Assembly: GCA_019931245.1 (NCBI GenBank)
Contig: JAINDL010000105.1
Span: 1-35,116 of the forward strand
Reading direction: 5' to 3'
Length of the DNA stretch: 35,116 bases
From: Bryobacteraceae bacterium CoA2 C42
GTDB taxonomy: Bacteria; Acidobacteriota; Terriglobia; Bryobacterales; Bryobacteraceae
This document shows, in pieces, positions 25,433-34,327 of the stretch. Position numbers and translations under genes: made by a program. The notes below the pieces were generated by a model that saw nothing but the letters and a program-made list of their open reading frames with translations, had not been told where the DNA came from and ran no database searches. Numbering within the stretch: position 1 is the first letter of the stretch; the number at the start of each line of letters is the position of its first letter.

Positions 25433-26809
25433 ATGCACTTGTCACGTTTTCGGCTCAATTGTATCTCTCCGAATGACGTGAGACGAATCCTGTTTTCCTT
25501 TCTCCATTGCGCCCTATGGCTGCCGCCCTCTCCGCTGGCGGCCGAAACGTTGACGCTGCCCGAGGCCGTGGCCCAAGCCCTCGCCCGGCACCCCTCCATC
25601 GAAGCGGCCAAGGCCCAAACCGGCGTCGCCGTCGCGCGGACCGCGCAAGCTCGCTCCGGATATCTGCCGAAGGTGAACTACGCCGAGTCGTTCCAAAGCT
25701 CGAACAATCCGGTGCTTGCCTTCTCGACGCTGCTGACCCAACGGCGCTTCTCGGCCGCTAACTTCGCCATCGATGCGCTGAACCGCCCCGGCTTTGTCAA
25801 TAACTTTCAGTCGTCGGTGAGTGTCGACCAGGTGCTCTACGACTTTGGCGGGGTCCGTGCCGGGGTAAAGTCAGGGCAACTCGGCGAAAAACTCTCGGCC
25901 GAGCAGGAGCGGTCTGCCCGCATGCAGCTGATTGCCAAAGTGGCGCGAACCTACCACACCGTTACGCTGGCCGAACAGTTTGTCAAGGCGGCGCGACAGG
26001 CGGTGCAGTCGGCCGAAGCCGACCTGCAGCGCGCCGAGGCTGTGCGCGCCGCCGGTCTGTCAACCGACGCGGATGTGCTCTCGATCCGCGTTCACCTGGC
26101 CGCGATGCGCGAACAGCAGATTCAACGGCAGTCCGGCGTCGAGATCGCCCGCGCGGCGCTCAACGAGGCGCTGGGCCAACCGCTCGATACCGTCGTCGCC
26201 CTCGCCACTCCGCTCACCGTGGCTCCCGCGGCCCCCGTGGCTGTCTCGACAGTGGAGCGGCCCGAACTACGGCAGGCGGCGCTGGCGCGGGAGTTGGCCG
26301 AGTCGCAGGCCACCGGAGCGCGCAGCACTCTCTACCCGCAACTCACCGGCCGGGCGGCGTGGGAGGCCAACCGCGGCCGCTTCGTCAATCAGGGCGGCGC
26401 AAACTGGTACTTCGGCGTCGGGGTGCGATGGAACCTGTTCAACGGATTCGCCGACCGCGCGCGCCTCGAAGAATCAGCGCAGACGGTGGCCAAATCGAAG
26501 GCCAACGAGCGGGAGACACTGGCCGGGGTGAACCTGGAACTGCGGCAGGCGCAGGCGAGCCTGACCGCGGCGCAGCAGCGGATCGAAGTGGCCACGGCCA
26601 CCGTCGCGCAGGCCGAAGAGAGCCTGCGGATTACCAAGAACCGCTACGAGGCCGGCCTGACGACCGTGACCGACCTGCTGCGCACCGAGACCGCGCTGCT
26701 CGACGCCACCACGCGGCGCATCGCCGCGATCTATGACCATCGCCTGGCGACCGTTGCTGTGCAGTTAGCCGCGGGCACCCTTTCTGGAGATTCGAATGTC
26801 CTTCAATAG
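25433..26809 (+). CDS. TolC-family outer membrane efflux protein
   Basis: Outer-membrane channel of a tripartite RND pump, 458 residues from ATG 25433. After the signal region (ILFSFLHCALWLPPSPLAA, cleavage before ETLTL) come two repeated OEP domains with the family pattern: LPEAVAQALARHPSIEAAKA, then the beta-barrel strand VDQVLYDFGGVRAGV, long coiled-coil helices, VRWNLFNGFADRARLEE as the second barrel strand, and RYEAGLTTVTDLLRTETALL near the end. GTG 25478 would give a more standard signal peptide (MRRILFSFLHCALWL) and is a real alternative; neither start has a strong Shine-Dalgarno. The next gene overlaps its end by 14 bases. Confidence 0.92.
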   Translation: MHLSRFRLNCISPNDVRRILFSFLHCALWLPPSPLAAETLTLPEAVAQALARHPSIEAAKAQTGVAVARTAQARSGYLPKVNYAESFQSSNNPVLAFSTLLTQRRFSAANFAIDALNRPGFVNNFQSSVSVDQVLYDFGGVRAGVKSGQLGEKLSAEQERSARMQLIAKVARTYHTVTLAEQFVKAARQAVQSAEADLQRAEAVRAAGLSTDADVLSIRVHLAAMREQQIQRQSGVEIARAALNEALGQPLDTVVALATPLTVAPAAPVAVSTVERPELRQAALARELAESQATGARSTLYPQLTGRAAWEANRGRFVNQGGANWYFGVGVRWNLFNGFADRARLEESAQTVAKSKANERETLAGVNLELRQAQASLTAAQQRIEVATATVAQAEESLRITKNRYEAGLTTVTDLLRTETALLDATTRRIAAIYDHRLATVAVQLAAGTLSGDSNVLQ

Positions 26810-27950
26810 ATTTGCGCTGTTCGCCGTGATTCTGCTGGCGCTGAGCGGCTGCGGCGGCAAGCATACCCCGGAAACGGTTAAGCCCGAACCGGCGACCAAG
26901 ACCCCCGTGACACTTACGCCGCTCACGATATCCGAGTGGCCCGACGGCTTTGAGGCCGTCGGCACCGTGGCCGCGCGGACTGTCACCACCGTGGCCGGCC
27001 GCGTGATGGGTACGGTGATGGAGGTTCGGGTACGAGCGGGCGACCGCGTGGCGGCGGGGCAGACGCTCGTGACGGTGGACGCGCGCGATCTCGAGGCCGC
27101 GCAGCGGCAGGCGCAGGCGGGACTCGACGAGGCCAAGGGCGCCATTCCCGAGGCCGAGAGCGCGATCGCCGCGGCGCAGGCGCAGCTCGATCTCGCGCGG
27201 TCGACACTGCGGCGAATGAAAGAGCTGTACGAGAAACGCTCGCTTTCGGCGCAGGAGTTTGATGAGAGCAACGCCCGCGTGAAGGTGCAGGAGGCGGCCG
27301 TGGCGATGGCGCGATCGCGGCGGCGGCAGATCGACGACAAGATCCGGCAAGCCGAGCAGGCCGTGGAGCAATCCCAGATCGCCCGGGGCTATGCCGAGAT
27401 CAAAGCGCCCTTTGCCGGGCTTGTCCTCGCCCGCCGCGTCGAACCCGGCGCCCTATCCGCTCCGGGCGTTCCGCTGGTCGACGTGGAGCAGACGGGCAAC
27501 TACAGGCTGGAGGCCATCGTCGAGGAGAGCCGCCTCGGGGCCGTGAAGCAGGGAGCGATGACCACAGTGACCGTCGATGCCATTGCAACGCCGCTCACCG
27601 GTCGCGTTGTCGAGATCGCTCCGGCGGTCGACCCCGGTTCGCGGGCATTTGTAGCGCGGATCGACCTGCCGGCCAATCCCGCGCTGCGCGGCGGCCTGTT
27701 CGGGCGGGCGCGGTTTTCCACGGGTACGCGGCAGGTGCTGGCCGTGCCGCGGGCGGCCGTGGAAACGCAGGGGCAACTGCAATCGGTGTTGGTGGAAGAG
27801 GGCGGCTTCGCGCGAGCCCGGCTGGTAAGCCTCGGCGCCGCGCGGGAGGAGACCATCGAGGTTCTCTCGGGCCTCCGCTCCGGCGACCGGCTGATTCTGC
27901 CGCGGCCGGCCGGCCTGGTTGACGGTGCGCCGGTGGAGGTGCGTCCATGA
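26796..27950 (+). CDS. RND efflux membrane-fusion (periplasmic adaptor) lipoprotein
   Basis: 384-residue HlyD/MFP-type adaptor that links the RND pump to the outer-membrane channel. The signal has a lipobox, LALSGC, so Cys19 is probably acylated and anchors it to the inner membrane. Domains in order: a lipoyl half ([20 protein letters not shown]), a helical hairpin (about 95-195) rich in Ala, Glu and Arg, the second lipoyl half ([20 protein letters not shown]), a beta-barrel ([17 protein letters not shown]) and a membrane-proximal domain. GGAG precedes the ATG, which lies inside the TolC-family gene; the stop overlaps the RND gene by four bases. Confidence 0.93.
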   Translation: MSFNRFALFAVILLALSGCGGKHTPETVKPEPATKTPVTLTPLTISEWPDGFEAVGTVAARTVTTVAGRVMGTVMEVRVRAGDRVAAGQTLVTVDARDLEAAQRQAQAGLDEAKGAIPEAESAIAAAQAQLDLARSTLRRMKELYEKRSLSAQEFDESNARVKVQEAAVAMARSRRRQIDDKIRQAEQAVEQSQIARGYAEIKAPFAGLVLARRVEPGALSAPGVPLVDVEQTGNYRLEAIVEESRLGAVKQGAMTTVTVDAIATPLTGRVVEIAPAVDPGSRAFVARIDLPANPALRGGLFGRARFSTGTRQVLAVPRAAVETQGQLQSVLVEEGGFARARLVSLGAAREETIEVLSGLRSGDRLILPRPAGLVDGAPVEVRP

Positions 27951-30900
27951 GCGGCATCGCCGGCCGGATCGCCGGAGCGTTCATCGACTCCAAGCTGACG
28001 CCGCTGTTTATCGGGGCCTCACTGCTGGCCGGGTTGTTCTCGATCGTAAGCCTGCCGCGGGAGGAGGAGCCGCAGATCATCGTGCCGATGATCGATGTGT
28101 TTGTCGCCATGCCCGGCGCGGGGGTGGCCGAGGTAGAAGAGCGGGTGACGCGCCCGATGGAAAAACTCCTGTGGGAGATTCCGGGCGTGGAATACATCTA
28201 TTCGACCTCTTCGGCGGGCGGGGCGATGGCGATTGTTCGATTTAAGGTTGGGGAGGATGAAGAAAAGAGCATCGTTAAGTTAAATCAAAAGCTGTTTGCG
28301 AATTTCGACATTATTCCGCCGGGGGCTTCGGCGCCGCTCGTCAAGCCGCGATCGATTGACGATGTTCCGATTTTGGCGTTGACGTTTCATAGCAGACGGT
28401 TCAACGATCTGGAACTCCGGCGGGTGGCGGCGCAGGTGACCGATGTGGTGAAGCAGGCGCCGGCCGTGAGCGGGGTGACCTTGATCGGCGGACAGCGGCG
28501 GACGCTGCGGGTGACGGTGGATCCGGCGCGGCTGGCGGCGTACAACCTCACTCCGATCGACATCTGGCAACGGCTGGGCGCGGCGAACGTGCGGCTCGAC
28601 GCCGGACGGTTCACGCAGGGTGACCGCGAACAACTGCTTGAAACGGGAACGTTTCTGCGGACGGCGCAGGATGTGGCGAATGTGGTCGTTGCGGCGCCGG
28701 GCAAGCCGGTCTACGTGCGCGATGTGGCGCGGGTGGAAGACACGGGCGAAGAACCGGGGCAGTACGTGCAGTTTGGCGCGGCGGGCGCGTTTTCGCCGGC
28801 GGTAACGCTGACGGTGGCCAAGCGGAAAGGCGCGAACGCAATCGACGTTGCCGATGGGGTGATGGAGCGCGTGAACGGGCTACGGGGCGGGGTGATTCCT
28901 TCAGAAGTTGCGGTGAACGTGACGCGGAATTATGGCGAGACGGCGGCGGAGAAGTCGAATGAGTTGTTGTTTCATATGGCGATTGCGGTGATCTCCGTGA
29001 GCGTGTTGATTGCGATCACGCTGGGTTTTCGCGAGTCGCTGATTGTGTTCACGGCAATACCGGTGACGCTGGCGCTGACGTTGACGGTGTTTTACCTCTA
29101 CGGGTACACGCTGAACCGGATTACGTTGTTTGCCTTGATCTTTTCGATTGGGATTCTGGTGGACGATGCGATTGTGATTGTCGAGAACATTGTGCGGCAC
29201 CGGCGGATGGCGGCTAATCAGACGCGGCCGCTGGCGCAGGTGGCGGTGGAGGCGGTGGATGAGGTGGGCAATCCGACGATTCTGGCGACGCTGGCGGTGA
29301 TTGCCGCAATTCTGCCGATGGCGTTTGTCAGCGGGCTGATGGGTCCGTATATGCGTCCGATTCCGATTGGGGCGACGGCGGCGATGGCGTTTTCGCTGCT
29401 GGTGGCGTTTCTCGTGACGCCGTGGGCGGCGGCGCGGCTGCTGGGCAATCACGCGGGGCACGCGGCGGAGGAGAGCGAAGACCTGGTGACGCGGTGGTAC
29501 CGGCGGGTGATGCGTCCGCTGCTGGAGCGGCCGTTGCTGCGTTCGGGCTTCCTCGGCGCCGTGCTGCTGCTGCTGTTGGTTTCCTGCGGCTTGGTGTACA
29601 CGCAGTTTGTAAAGGTGAAGATGCTGCCTTTTGACAACAAGAGCGAGTTCCAGGTGATCATCGACATGCCGGAGGGCACCTCTCTTGAAGAGACGGCGCG
29701 GGTGACGCGGGTGCTGGCGGCGGCGGCGATGGAGCAGCCCGAGGTGGTGGACGTGCAGACGTACGCGGGCACGGCATCGCCGTTCAACTTCAACGGCCTG
29801 GTGCGGCACTACTATTTGCGGCGCGGGGCGAACGTGGCCGATATTCAGGTGAATCTGCTCGGCAAAGAGCACCGGGAGTTGGCGAGCCACGAGATCGCCA
29901 AGCAGATCCGGCGGCGCTTGACGCCGCTCGGGCGAGCCAACCGGGCGAATATCAAAGTGGCGGAGGTACCGCCGGGTCCGCCGGTGCTGCAGACGATGGT
30001 GGCGGAGATCTACGGGCCAACCGAAGAGGGGCGGCAGCGGATTGCCGGGCAGGTGAAGCAGTTGATGGAGGGCCTCGACGGGGTGGTGGACGTGGACTGG
30101 TACGTCGAGGATCCGCAGCCGCGCCATCAGGTGGTGGTGGATGCGGAGAAGGCGGCGCTGCACGGGGTGACGACGGCGGAGATTGCGCGCACGCTGCGCA
30201 TGGCCGGGGCGGGCGAAGCGGCGGGGTTGTTGCATGACGAGGCGGCGAAGGAGGACGTGCCGGTGGAGGTGCGTCTGCCGCGCGAGGTGCGGAGCGATCT
30301 TGAGCGGATGCAGGAGTTGAAGATCCGGGGCCGGAGCGGGAGCGCGGTGGCGTTGCGGGAACTGGTGAAGGTACAGACGACCGTCACCGAGCGGAGCCGG
30401 TACCACAAGAACCTGATGCCGGTGACGTACGTGACGGCGGATGTGGCGGGGGCGATGGAGAGTCCGGTGTACGCGATTCTGGCTTTGGGGCCGAAGATTG
30501 ACGGGCTGCGGATTCCGGAGGGTTACCGGCTTGAGCAGTTCACGGCGGCGCAGCCGGCGACGGAGTCGAAGTATGCGTTGAAGTGGGACGGCGAGTGGCA
30601 CATCACTTACGAGGTCTTTCGCGACCTGGGCATAGCATTTGCGGCGGTGCTGGTGCTGATTTACATCCTGGTGGTGGGGTGGTTTCAGTCGCTGATCACG
30701 CCGCTCGTGATCATGGCGGCGATTCCGTTTTCGCTCGTGGGGATTCTGCCGGCGCACGGGATGCTGGGGGCGTTTTTCAGTGCGACGTCGATGATCGGGT
30801 TTATCGCGGGGGCGGGGATTGTGGTGCGGAACTCGATTATTCTAGTGGACTTTGTCGAGCTGCGGCGGCAGGAGGGTATGGCGCTGGCGGATGCGGTGGT

Positions 30901-31099
30901 GGACGCGGGCGCGGTGCGTTTCCGGCCGATGATGTTGACGGCGGCGGCCGTCGTGGCGGGTTCGAGCGTGATTCTGTTCGACCCGATTTTTCAGGGGCTT
31001 GCCATTGCGTTGATGGCCGGCGAGATTGCTTCGCTGGCGCTATCGCGGATGACGGTTCCCATACTTTACTACCTGATCGAGAGACGAGAGAGGAGCTAG
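27947..31099 (+). CDS. RND-family efflux pump permease (AcrB-like)
   Basis: 1050-residue proton-driven exporter of the AcrB superfamily with twelve membrane helices and two large periplasmic domains. Helix 4 carries the proton-relay pair Asp406-Asp407 in [17 protein letters not shown], matching Asp407-Asp408 of AcrB. In helix 10 the position of AcrB Lys940 is Arg961 ([13 protein letters not shown]). The start [15 protein letters not shown] and [13 protein letters not shown] are typical of the non-AcrB-clade drug and metal pumps. The cargo cannot be told; there is no metal-binding region like that of CusA. The same codon pattern as its two upstream partners makes the three genes one operon, here rich in G-ending codons. 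Confidence 0.93.
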   Translation: MSGIAGRIAGAFIDSKLTPLFIGASLLAGLFSIVSLPREEEPQIIVPMIDVFVAMPGAGVAEVEERVTRPMEKLLWEIPGVEYIYSTSSAGGAMAIVRFKVGEDEEKSIVKLNQKLFANFDIIPPGASAPLVKPRSIDDVPILALTFHSRRFNDLELRRVAAQVTDVVKQAPAVSGVTLIGGQRRTLRVTVDPARLAAYNLTPIDIWQRLGAANVRLDAGRFTQGDREQLLETGTFLRTAQDVANVVVAAPGKPVYVRDVARVEDTGEEPGQYVQFGAAGAFSPAVTLTVAKRKGANAIDVADGVMERVNGLRGGVIPSEVAVNVTRNYGETAAEKSNELLFHMAIAVISVSVLIAITLGFRESLIVFTAIPVTLALTLTVFYLYGYTLNRITLFALIFSIGILVDDAIVIVENIVRHRRMAANQTRPLAQVAVEAVDEVGNPTILATLAVIAAILPMAFVSGLMGPYMRPIPIGATAAMAFSLLVAFLVTPWAAARLLGNHAGHAAEESEDLVTRWYRRVMRPLLERPLLRSGFLGAVLLLLLVSCGLVYTQFVKVKMLPFDNKSEFQVIIDMPEGTSLEETARVTRVLAAAAMEQPEVVDVQTYAGTASPFNFNGLVRHYYLRRGANVADIQVNLLGKEHRELASHEIAKQIRRRLTPLGRANRANIKVAEVPPGPPVLQTMVAEIYGPTEEGRQRIAGQVKQLMEGLDGVVDVDWYVEDPQPRHQVVVDAEKAALHGVTTAEIARTLRMAGAGEAAGLLHDEAAKEDVPVEVRLPREVRSDLERMQELKIRGRSGSAVALRELVKVQTTVTERSRYHKNLMPVTYVTADVAGAMESPVYAILALGPKIDGLRIPEGYRLEQFTAAQPATESKYALKWDGEWHITYEVFRDLGIAFAAVLVLIYILVVGWFQSLITPLVIMAAIPFSLVGILPAHGMLGAFFSATSMIGFIAGAGIVVRNSIILVDFVELRRQEGMALADAVVDAGAVRFRPMMLTAAAVVAGSSVILFDPIFQGLAIALMAGEIASLALSRMTVPILYYLIERRERS

Positions 31100-31101
31100 C
31101 G

Positions 31102-31293
31102 ATGACGGTTGAACGGTACTTACGGATGATTGCGGGGGCGCTGATTCTGGTCAGCCTCGGCTTGAGCCATTATGTGGACCCCCGGTGGATCTACTTCACG
31201 ATCTTTATCGGGCTGAATCTGTTGCAGTCCGCGTTTACGAACTGGTGCCCGATGATGACGATCCTGAAGAAGCTGGGGGCGCGGTCAGCTTAG
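31102..31293 (+). CDS. DUF2892 (YgaP-type) small membrane protein
   Basis: 63 residues with two helices: RYLRMIAGALILVSLGLSHY, and RWIYFTIFIGLNLLQSAF followed by the characteristic TNWCPMMTILKKLG. The match to the DUF2892/YgaP transmembrane family is by pattern; these small proteins often accompany rhodanese or redox genes, but their job is unclear. It starts 2 bases after the RND gene with AGGAG before the ATG, so it is the last gene of the efflux operon. Its final 9 bases overlap the end of the convergent pirin gene. Confidence 0.85.
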   Translation: MTVERYLRMIAGALILVSLGLSHYVDPRWIYFTIFIGLNLLQSAFTNWCPMMTILKKLGARSA

Positions 31294-32151
31294 CCGGCCC
31301 ATGCGTCCGGCGCGGTAGTCGGCCATGGCCTCGCGGATTTCGTCCATGGTGTTCATGACGAAGGGGCCGTAGCTCACGACCGGTTCGTTAATGGGCTCGC
31401 CGCCGAGGAGGAGCAGGAGGGAGTCGGCGGCGGCGGTGAGTTCGACAGATTGGCCCGCCGGGCTGAGGAGGGCGAGGCGGGCTTCGCCGCGGAGCGGTTC
31501 GCCCTGGACGGTAACGTCGCCGCGGAGGAGGACGAGGCCGGTGTTTTGGCCTTCGGGCAGGGAGAGCGTAGCGCGGGCGCCGGCAGCGAGGCGGAGGTCG
31601 ATGAGCGTGAGAGGAGTAAACGTTTGGGCGGGGCCGCGGGCGCCGGCGAGCTCTCCGGCTATGACGCGGGCGACGGCGCCGGGGCCGAGTTCGATGGAGG
31701 GAATCTGCGCGCGGGTGATGGGCTGGTAGCGGGGCGGGGTCTTTTTGGCGGCGGCCGGCAGGTTCACCCAGAGCTGCACCATTTCAAAGGTGCCGCCAGC
31801 GGTGGTGAAGTCGCGGCCGTGCTTCTCTTCGTGAACGATGCCGGAGGCTGCGGTCATCCACTGGACATCGCCCGGGTGGATGGTGCCGCTGTTACCGGCC
31901 GAGTCGCGATGGTCAACGGAGCCCTGGTAGGCGATGGTGACGGTTTCAAAGCCGCGGTGGGGATGCTGGTCGACGCCGCGGGGCTGGCTGGACGGCGGGA
32001 AATCGGTGGGGCCGGCGTAGTCGAACATCAGGAACGGGTTGACCTCGCCGGAGACGCCATTCGAGGGGAAGAGATTGCGAACGGGAAAGCCATCGCCAAC
32101 CCAGTGCTGGGAGCCGAAGGGGTGCTGGGCGAGAACTGTTTTGAGTGCCAT
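31285..32151 (-). CDS. Pirin family protein
   Basis: 288-residue bicupin of the pirin family. The N-terminal cupin carries the metal ligands: two histidines in QHPHRGFETVTI and the histidine and glutamate in MTAASGIVHEEKHG. GDVQWMTAASGI and FEMVQLWVNLPAAAKKTPP with RYQPI are also family marks. Some bacterial pirins have quercetin dioxygenase activity, others act as regulators; neither can be chosen from sequence. It ends with MNTMDEIREAMADYRAG, a normal C-terminus. AGGA precedes the ATG. It is divergent from the ArsC-like gene and convergent with the efflux operon. Confidence 0.95.
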   Translation of the reverse strand: MALKTVLAQHPFGSQHWVGDGFPVRNLFPSNGVSGEVNPFLMFDYAGPTDFPPSSQPRGVDQHPHRGFETVTIAYQGSVDHRDSAGNSGTIHPGDVQWMTAASGIVHEEKHGRDFTTAGGTFEMVQLWVNLPAAAKKTPPRYQPITRAQIPSIELGPGAVARVIAGELAGARGPAQTFTPLTLIDLRLAAGARATLSLPEGQNTGLVLLRGDVTVQGEPLRGEARLALLSPAGQSVELTAAADSLLLLLGGEPINEPVVSYGPFVMNTMDEIREAMADYRAGRMGRLS

Positions 32152-32222
32152 AGTTATCCTGGTGATTCATGAGATGAGGCCGGATGTCGTTTGGATCCAA
32201 GCGTACCGGCGGGAGAAGCAAC

Positions 32223-32718
32223 TTGAGAAGATTGGTTGGGCTGGTTGGACTTGGGCTGATGCGCGGGGCGCTGGCGGCGGCGCCGGAGAAGGTGCGCGTG
32301 TTGATCCTGTGCACGGGCAACTCGGCGCGGAGCCAGATGTCGGCGGGATTCTTGCAATCGTGGGATACGGGGCTGGCAGTGTTTTCAGCGGGGACAAATC
32401 CGTCCGCGCGGGTGAATCCTTTCGGGATTCAGGCGATGCTCGACGTGGGGGTCGATGCTTCGAACGGGTACCCGAAGCGGGCGGATCAGTTCGTCGGCCA
32501 GCCCTTTTGACTTCGTGATTACGGTGTGTGACGACGCCGACCGGAACTGCCCAAACTTTCCGGGCAAGGTGGGCAAGCGGGTATACATTGGCTTCCCGGA
32601 CCCGGCGAAGGCGACAGGGACGGACGCCGAGAAGCTGGCTGTGTTCCGGCGGGTGCGGGATGACATTCAGAAGCAGATGCGGGCCTACTTCGAGACGGCG
32701 ATCCGGAAGGAGCGGTAG
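32223..32718 (+). pseudogene. ArsC-like (LMW-PTP fold) phosphatase, split by a +1 frameshift
   Basis: Thioredoxin-coupled ArsC/low-molecular-weight phosphatase type. Frame 1 runs to a TGA at 32508-32510 and holds the catalytic loop LCTGNSARSQM and the block FSAGTNPSARVNP. The next frame continues from the same point with FDFVITVCDDADRNCPNF, GFPDPAKATGTDAEKL and FRRVRDDI, ending at 32718. All three redox cysteines of arsenate reductases (loop Cys and the pair in VCDDADRNC) are present if the frames are joined. The break is CCC TTT TGA C: removing one T restores the frame. TTG 32223 with GGGAG upstream gives a signal-like N-terminus (RRLVGLVGLGLMRGALAAA); ATG 32184 is the alternative. It may be a real lesion, a sequencing error or a +1 frameshift site. 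Confidence 0.75.
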
Positions 32719-32724
32719 GTCGGG

Positions 32725-33102
32725 ATGAAGCCGAAGATCCTGGTGCTTGGTCCGGCGAACCCGGCACGGGGTGCGGGACCGTTTTGAGGCGTGCGGCACG
32801 GCGACGCCGTCAGCGTGGGTGCGGCCGTAGGCGATTGCGGTGATGACGGAGTTGGAGATTGAGCGGACGGGGCACCGGTCGAAGGCAGGGGACGAGGTTG
32901 CGGGCCAGCAGTTTGCCTCGGTGGTGACGGTCTGCACCAACGCAAGGAGTCCTGCCCGGTGTTTCCGGCCACGCTGCGGTGGATCCACTGGGGGCGCGTG
33001 GACCCGCCCGCAGCGACGGGGGACGAGAAGCAGCGACGGGCGGCGTTCCGGCGGATCCGGGACGAGTTGCCGGGCCTGGTGCGGGGGGCTGTTGGGGCGT
33101 AA
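32725..33102 (+). pseudogene. Decayed second ArsC-like phosphatase gene
   Basis: Three frames together give a recognisable ArsC-like protein. From ATG 32725 comes MKPKILVLGPANPARG, equivalent to the start and catalytic loop, but the CTGNSAR motif has become GPANPAR so the catalytic cysteine is gone. A shift near 32771 leads to VRDRFEACGTATPSAWVRP, a TAG at 32828-32830, then AIAVMTELEIERTGHRSK, DEVAGQQFASVVTVCTNAR. A missing G near 32947 moves the frame to ESCP, VFPATLRWIHWGRVDPP and FRRIRDELPGLVRG, ending TAA at 33102. About ten residues after the loop are deleted. It lies 6 bases after the frameshifted ArsC-like gene. Confidence 0.75.
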
Positions 33103-33380
33103 GCGGGGGCAGGGCCTCCGCGTTGGCCGTCTCGGATGTTGCCGCCTACGAACCATACCTCTTGCTGCGGCCGGTGAGAGGATTGCGTGCGCTGCCGACT
33201 TCCGGCGAAAAGTCGGGACACGGACTGCCTCGCGCCAGGGGCGGTCGTTCCGGACCGAATCCATCCCGCCAAGGCATCCCCCCGGCTCGTGGCCGGCTCA
33301 CACCATGCAAAAAGAGCTTCGGACGCGGGATCGCCGAGAAGCCGTCGATGCGGTGGTACGGTATGAGAAGGGGGAGAACT
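33103..33380. other. Non-coding gap with one small hairpin
   Basis: I see no convincing gene in these 278 bases; the open frames here lack family patterns. A 7-bp hairpin, CCGACTT (33195-33201) with AAGTCGG (33210-33216), has no T-run after it. The end of the gap supplies the GGGGGAG ribosome-binding site of the next gene. Confidence 0.4.
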
Positions 33381-33827
33381 ATGGCCGGCAACCCGCAACT
33401 ACAACTTTGGTCCCGTCTGGTCCAAGCCGCGGCGGTAGCGATTCTCTCGTTAAGCGCCCTGCTCCTTCTGGCGCCGCCGGCGGGGGCTTCGTTCTTCAAC
33501 CTGGTCTACTATCAGCATTGGACGGCGCCGGAACAGGTGGCGAGTTCCACGCAGGGCTACATCTACTTTGCCAACGGCATCATAGGCGCCGTGATGGCGG
33601 GATGGATGACCGGCATCATCGCACTCGCGCGGGGACCGTTCGCGGCCGGCCAGGAATGGGCGTGGAAGGCGATCGCGCTGCCCTTGGCCGTGTGGTTCGC
33701 GGTCGACTGCGCGTTTACCATTGCCCATCAGGCGTGGGGCAACCTGGTGCTGAATCTGGGAACCGCGCTGATGTTTGGGATCCCGCTCGCCGCCGCGAAG
33801 AAATACTGCAACCGCCCAGGCTCATGA
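33381..33827 (+). CDS. Four-helix membrane protein of unknown function
   Basis: 148 residues from an ATG preceded by GGGGGAGAACT. Hydrophobic segments lie at about 11-33 (VQAAAVAILSLSALLLL), 59-84 (FANGIIGAVMAGWMTGIIAL), 94-115 (WKAIALPLAVWFAVDCAFTI) and 119-139 (WGNLVLNLGTALMFGIPLAA), with a short basic tail. I do not recognise the family. The frame stays open upstream through the decayed ArsC region, but the initiation signal and hydrophobic pattern support this start. It stands between the ArsC-like remnants and a STAS-like gene and has no evident operon partner. Confidence 0.7.
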   Translation: MAGNPQLQLWSRLVQAAAVAILSLSALLLLAPPAGASFFNLVYYQHWTAPEQVASSTQGYIYFANGIIGAVMAGWMTGIIALARGPFAAGQEWAWKAIALPLAVWFAVDCAFTIAHQAWGNLVLNLGTALMFGIPLAAAKKYCNRPGS

Positions 33828-33837
33828 GGAGAGCACG

Positions 33838-33899
33838 GGACGGGGAACCGCGAGGCATTCGCCCGGCTTTCTCTTCCCGTCCTGGGCGCTCCTCCCAGG
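33838..33899 (+). other. Overlapping hairpins after the membrane protein gene
   Basis: GGACGGG (33838-33844) can pair with CCCGTCC (33876-33882), and CCTGGG (33881-33886) can pair with CCCAGG (33894-33899) around a 7-base loop. The two stems share two bases and so exclude each other. No T-run follows. They may help end the upstream transcript. Confidence 0.25.
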
Positions 33900-33994
33900 T
33901 CTCACGCTCCTCCGTCCCCACTGAATCAAAAAATTCCGCACTCACGGCAAAAACTCGTGACTCCCGCCGATAGCCCTTTTAGACTGGGGGTGCA

Positions 33995-34324
33995 ATGTCT
34001 AGGCACATAGCGCGATCCAGCGGAATTTACATCCATGACAATTCGCAGTCACTCCGCATTCAAGTCCGCGGCCCGCTGAGCGGTGCCCTGGTACCGGAAC
34101 TGCTACAGATTTGGGAGACATCCCGCTCGATTGGACAAAGACTCTATCTCCTCGATCTCAGAGCCGCCGGCCCGGTCTCCGCGGAGGGCCTGGAGGCCCT
34201 CGACTTTCTGAGCCGTTCCGGCGTCCAACTCCTGTGGCCCGACGACAACGATCGGTCCCAGAGACGAAGACCGCTGCTCTCTGCACTGCGAACGCTCTTC
34301 TGCGAAACTGTTCTTTCCCATTGA
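33995..34324 (+). CDS. STAS-like domain protein
   Basis: 109 residues with the alternating strand and helix pattern of a STAS (anti-sigma-factor-antagonist-like) domain: SLRIQVRGPLSGALVPELLQ, the core strand LYLLDLRAAGPVSAEGLEAL, and LSRSGVQLL. The serine phosphorylated in SpoIIAA-type proteins corresponds to the S-A-E-G position, which is typical of the degenerate STAS-like proteins common in Acidobacteriota, but this is by eye. GGGGG lies 4 bases before the ATG. The next gene begins 3 bases after its stop, so the two are probably an operon linking a small switch protein with a membrane sensor. Confidence 0.65.
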   Translation: MSRHIARSSGIYIHDNSQSLRIQVRGPLSGALVPELLQIWETSRSIGQRLYLLDLRAAGPVSAEGLEALDFLSRSGVQLLWPDDNDRSQRRRPLLSALRTLFCETVLSH

Positions 34325-34327
34325 TCT

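Noticed and set aside
28901-30757. Open frame of 618 codons on the minus strand opposite the RND gene
   Set aside because: His/Arg/Gln-rich antisense translation with no family features.
33957-33985. GTGACT-N17-TAGACT as a promoter for the STAS-like gene
   Set aside because: Each hexamer matches consensus at only four of six positions, and the predicted start would lie beyond the GGGGG ribosome-binding site.
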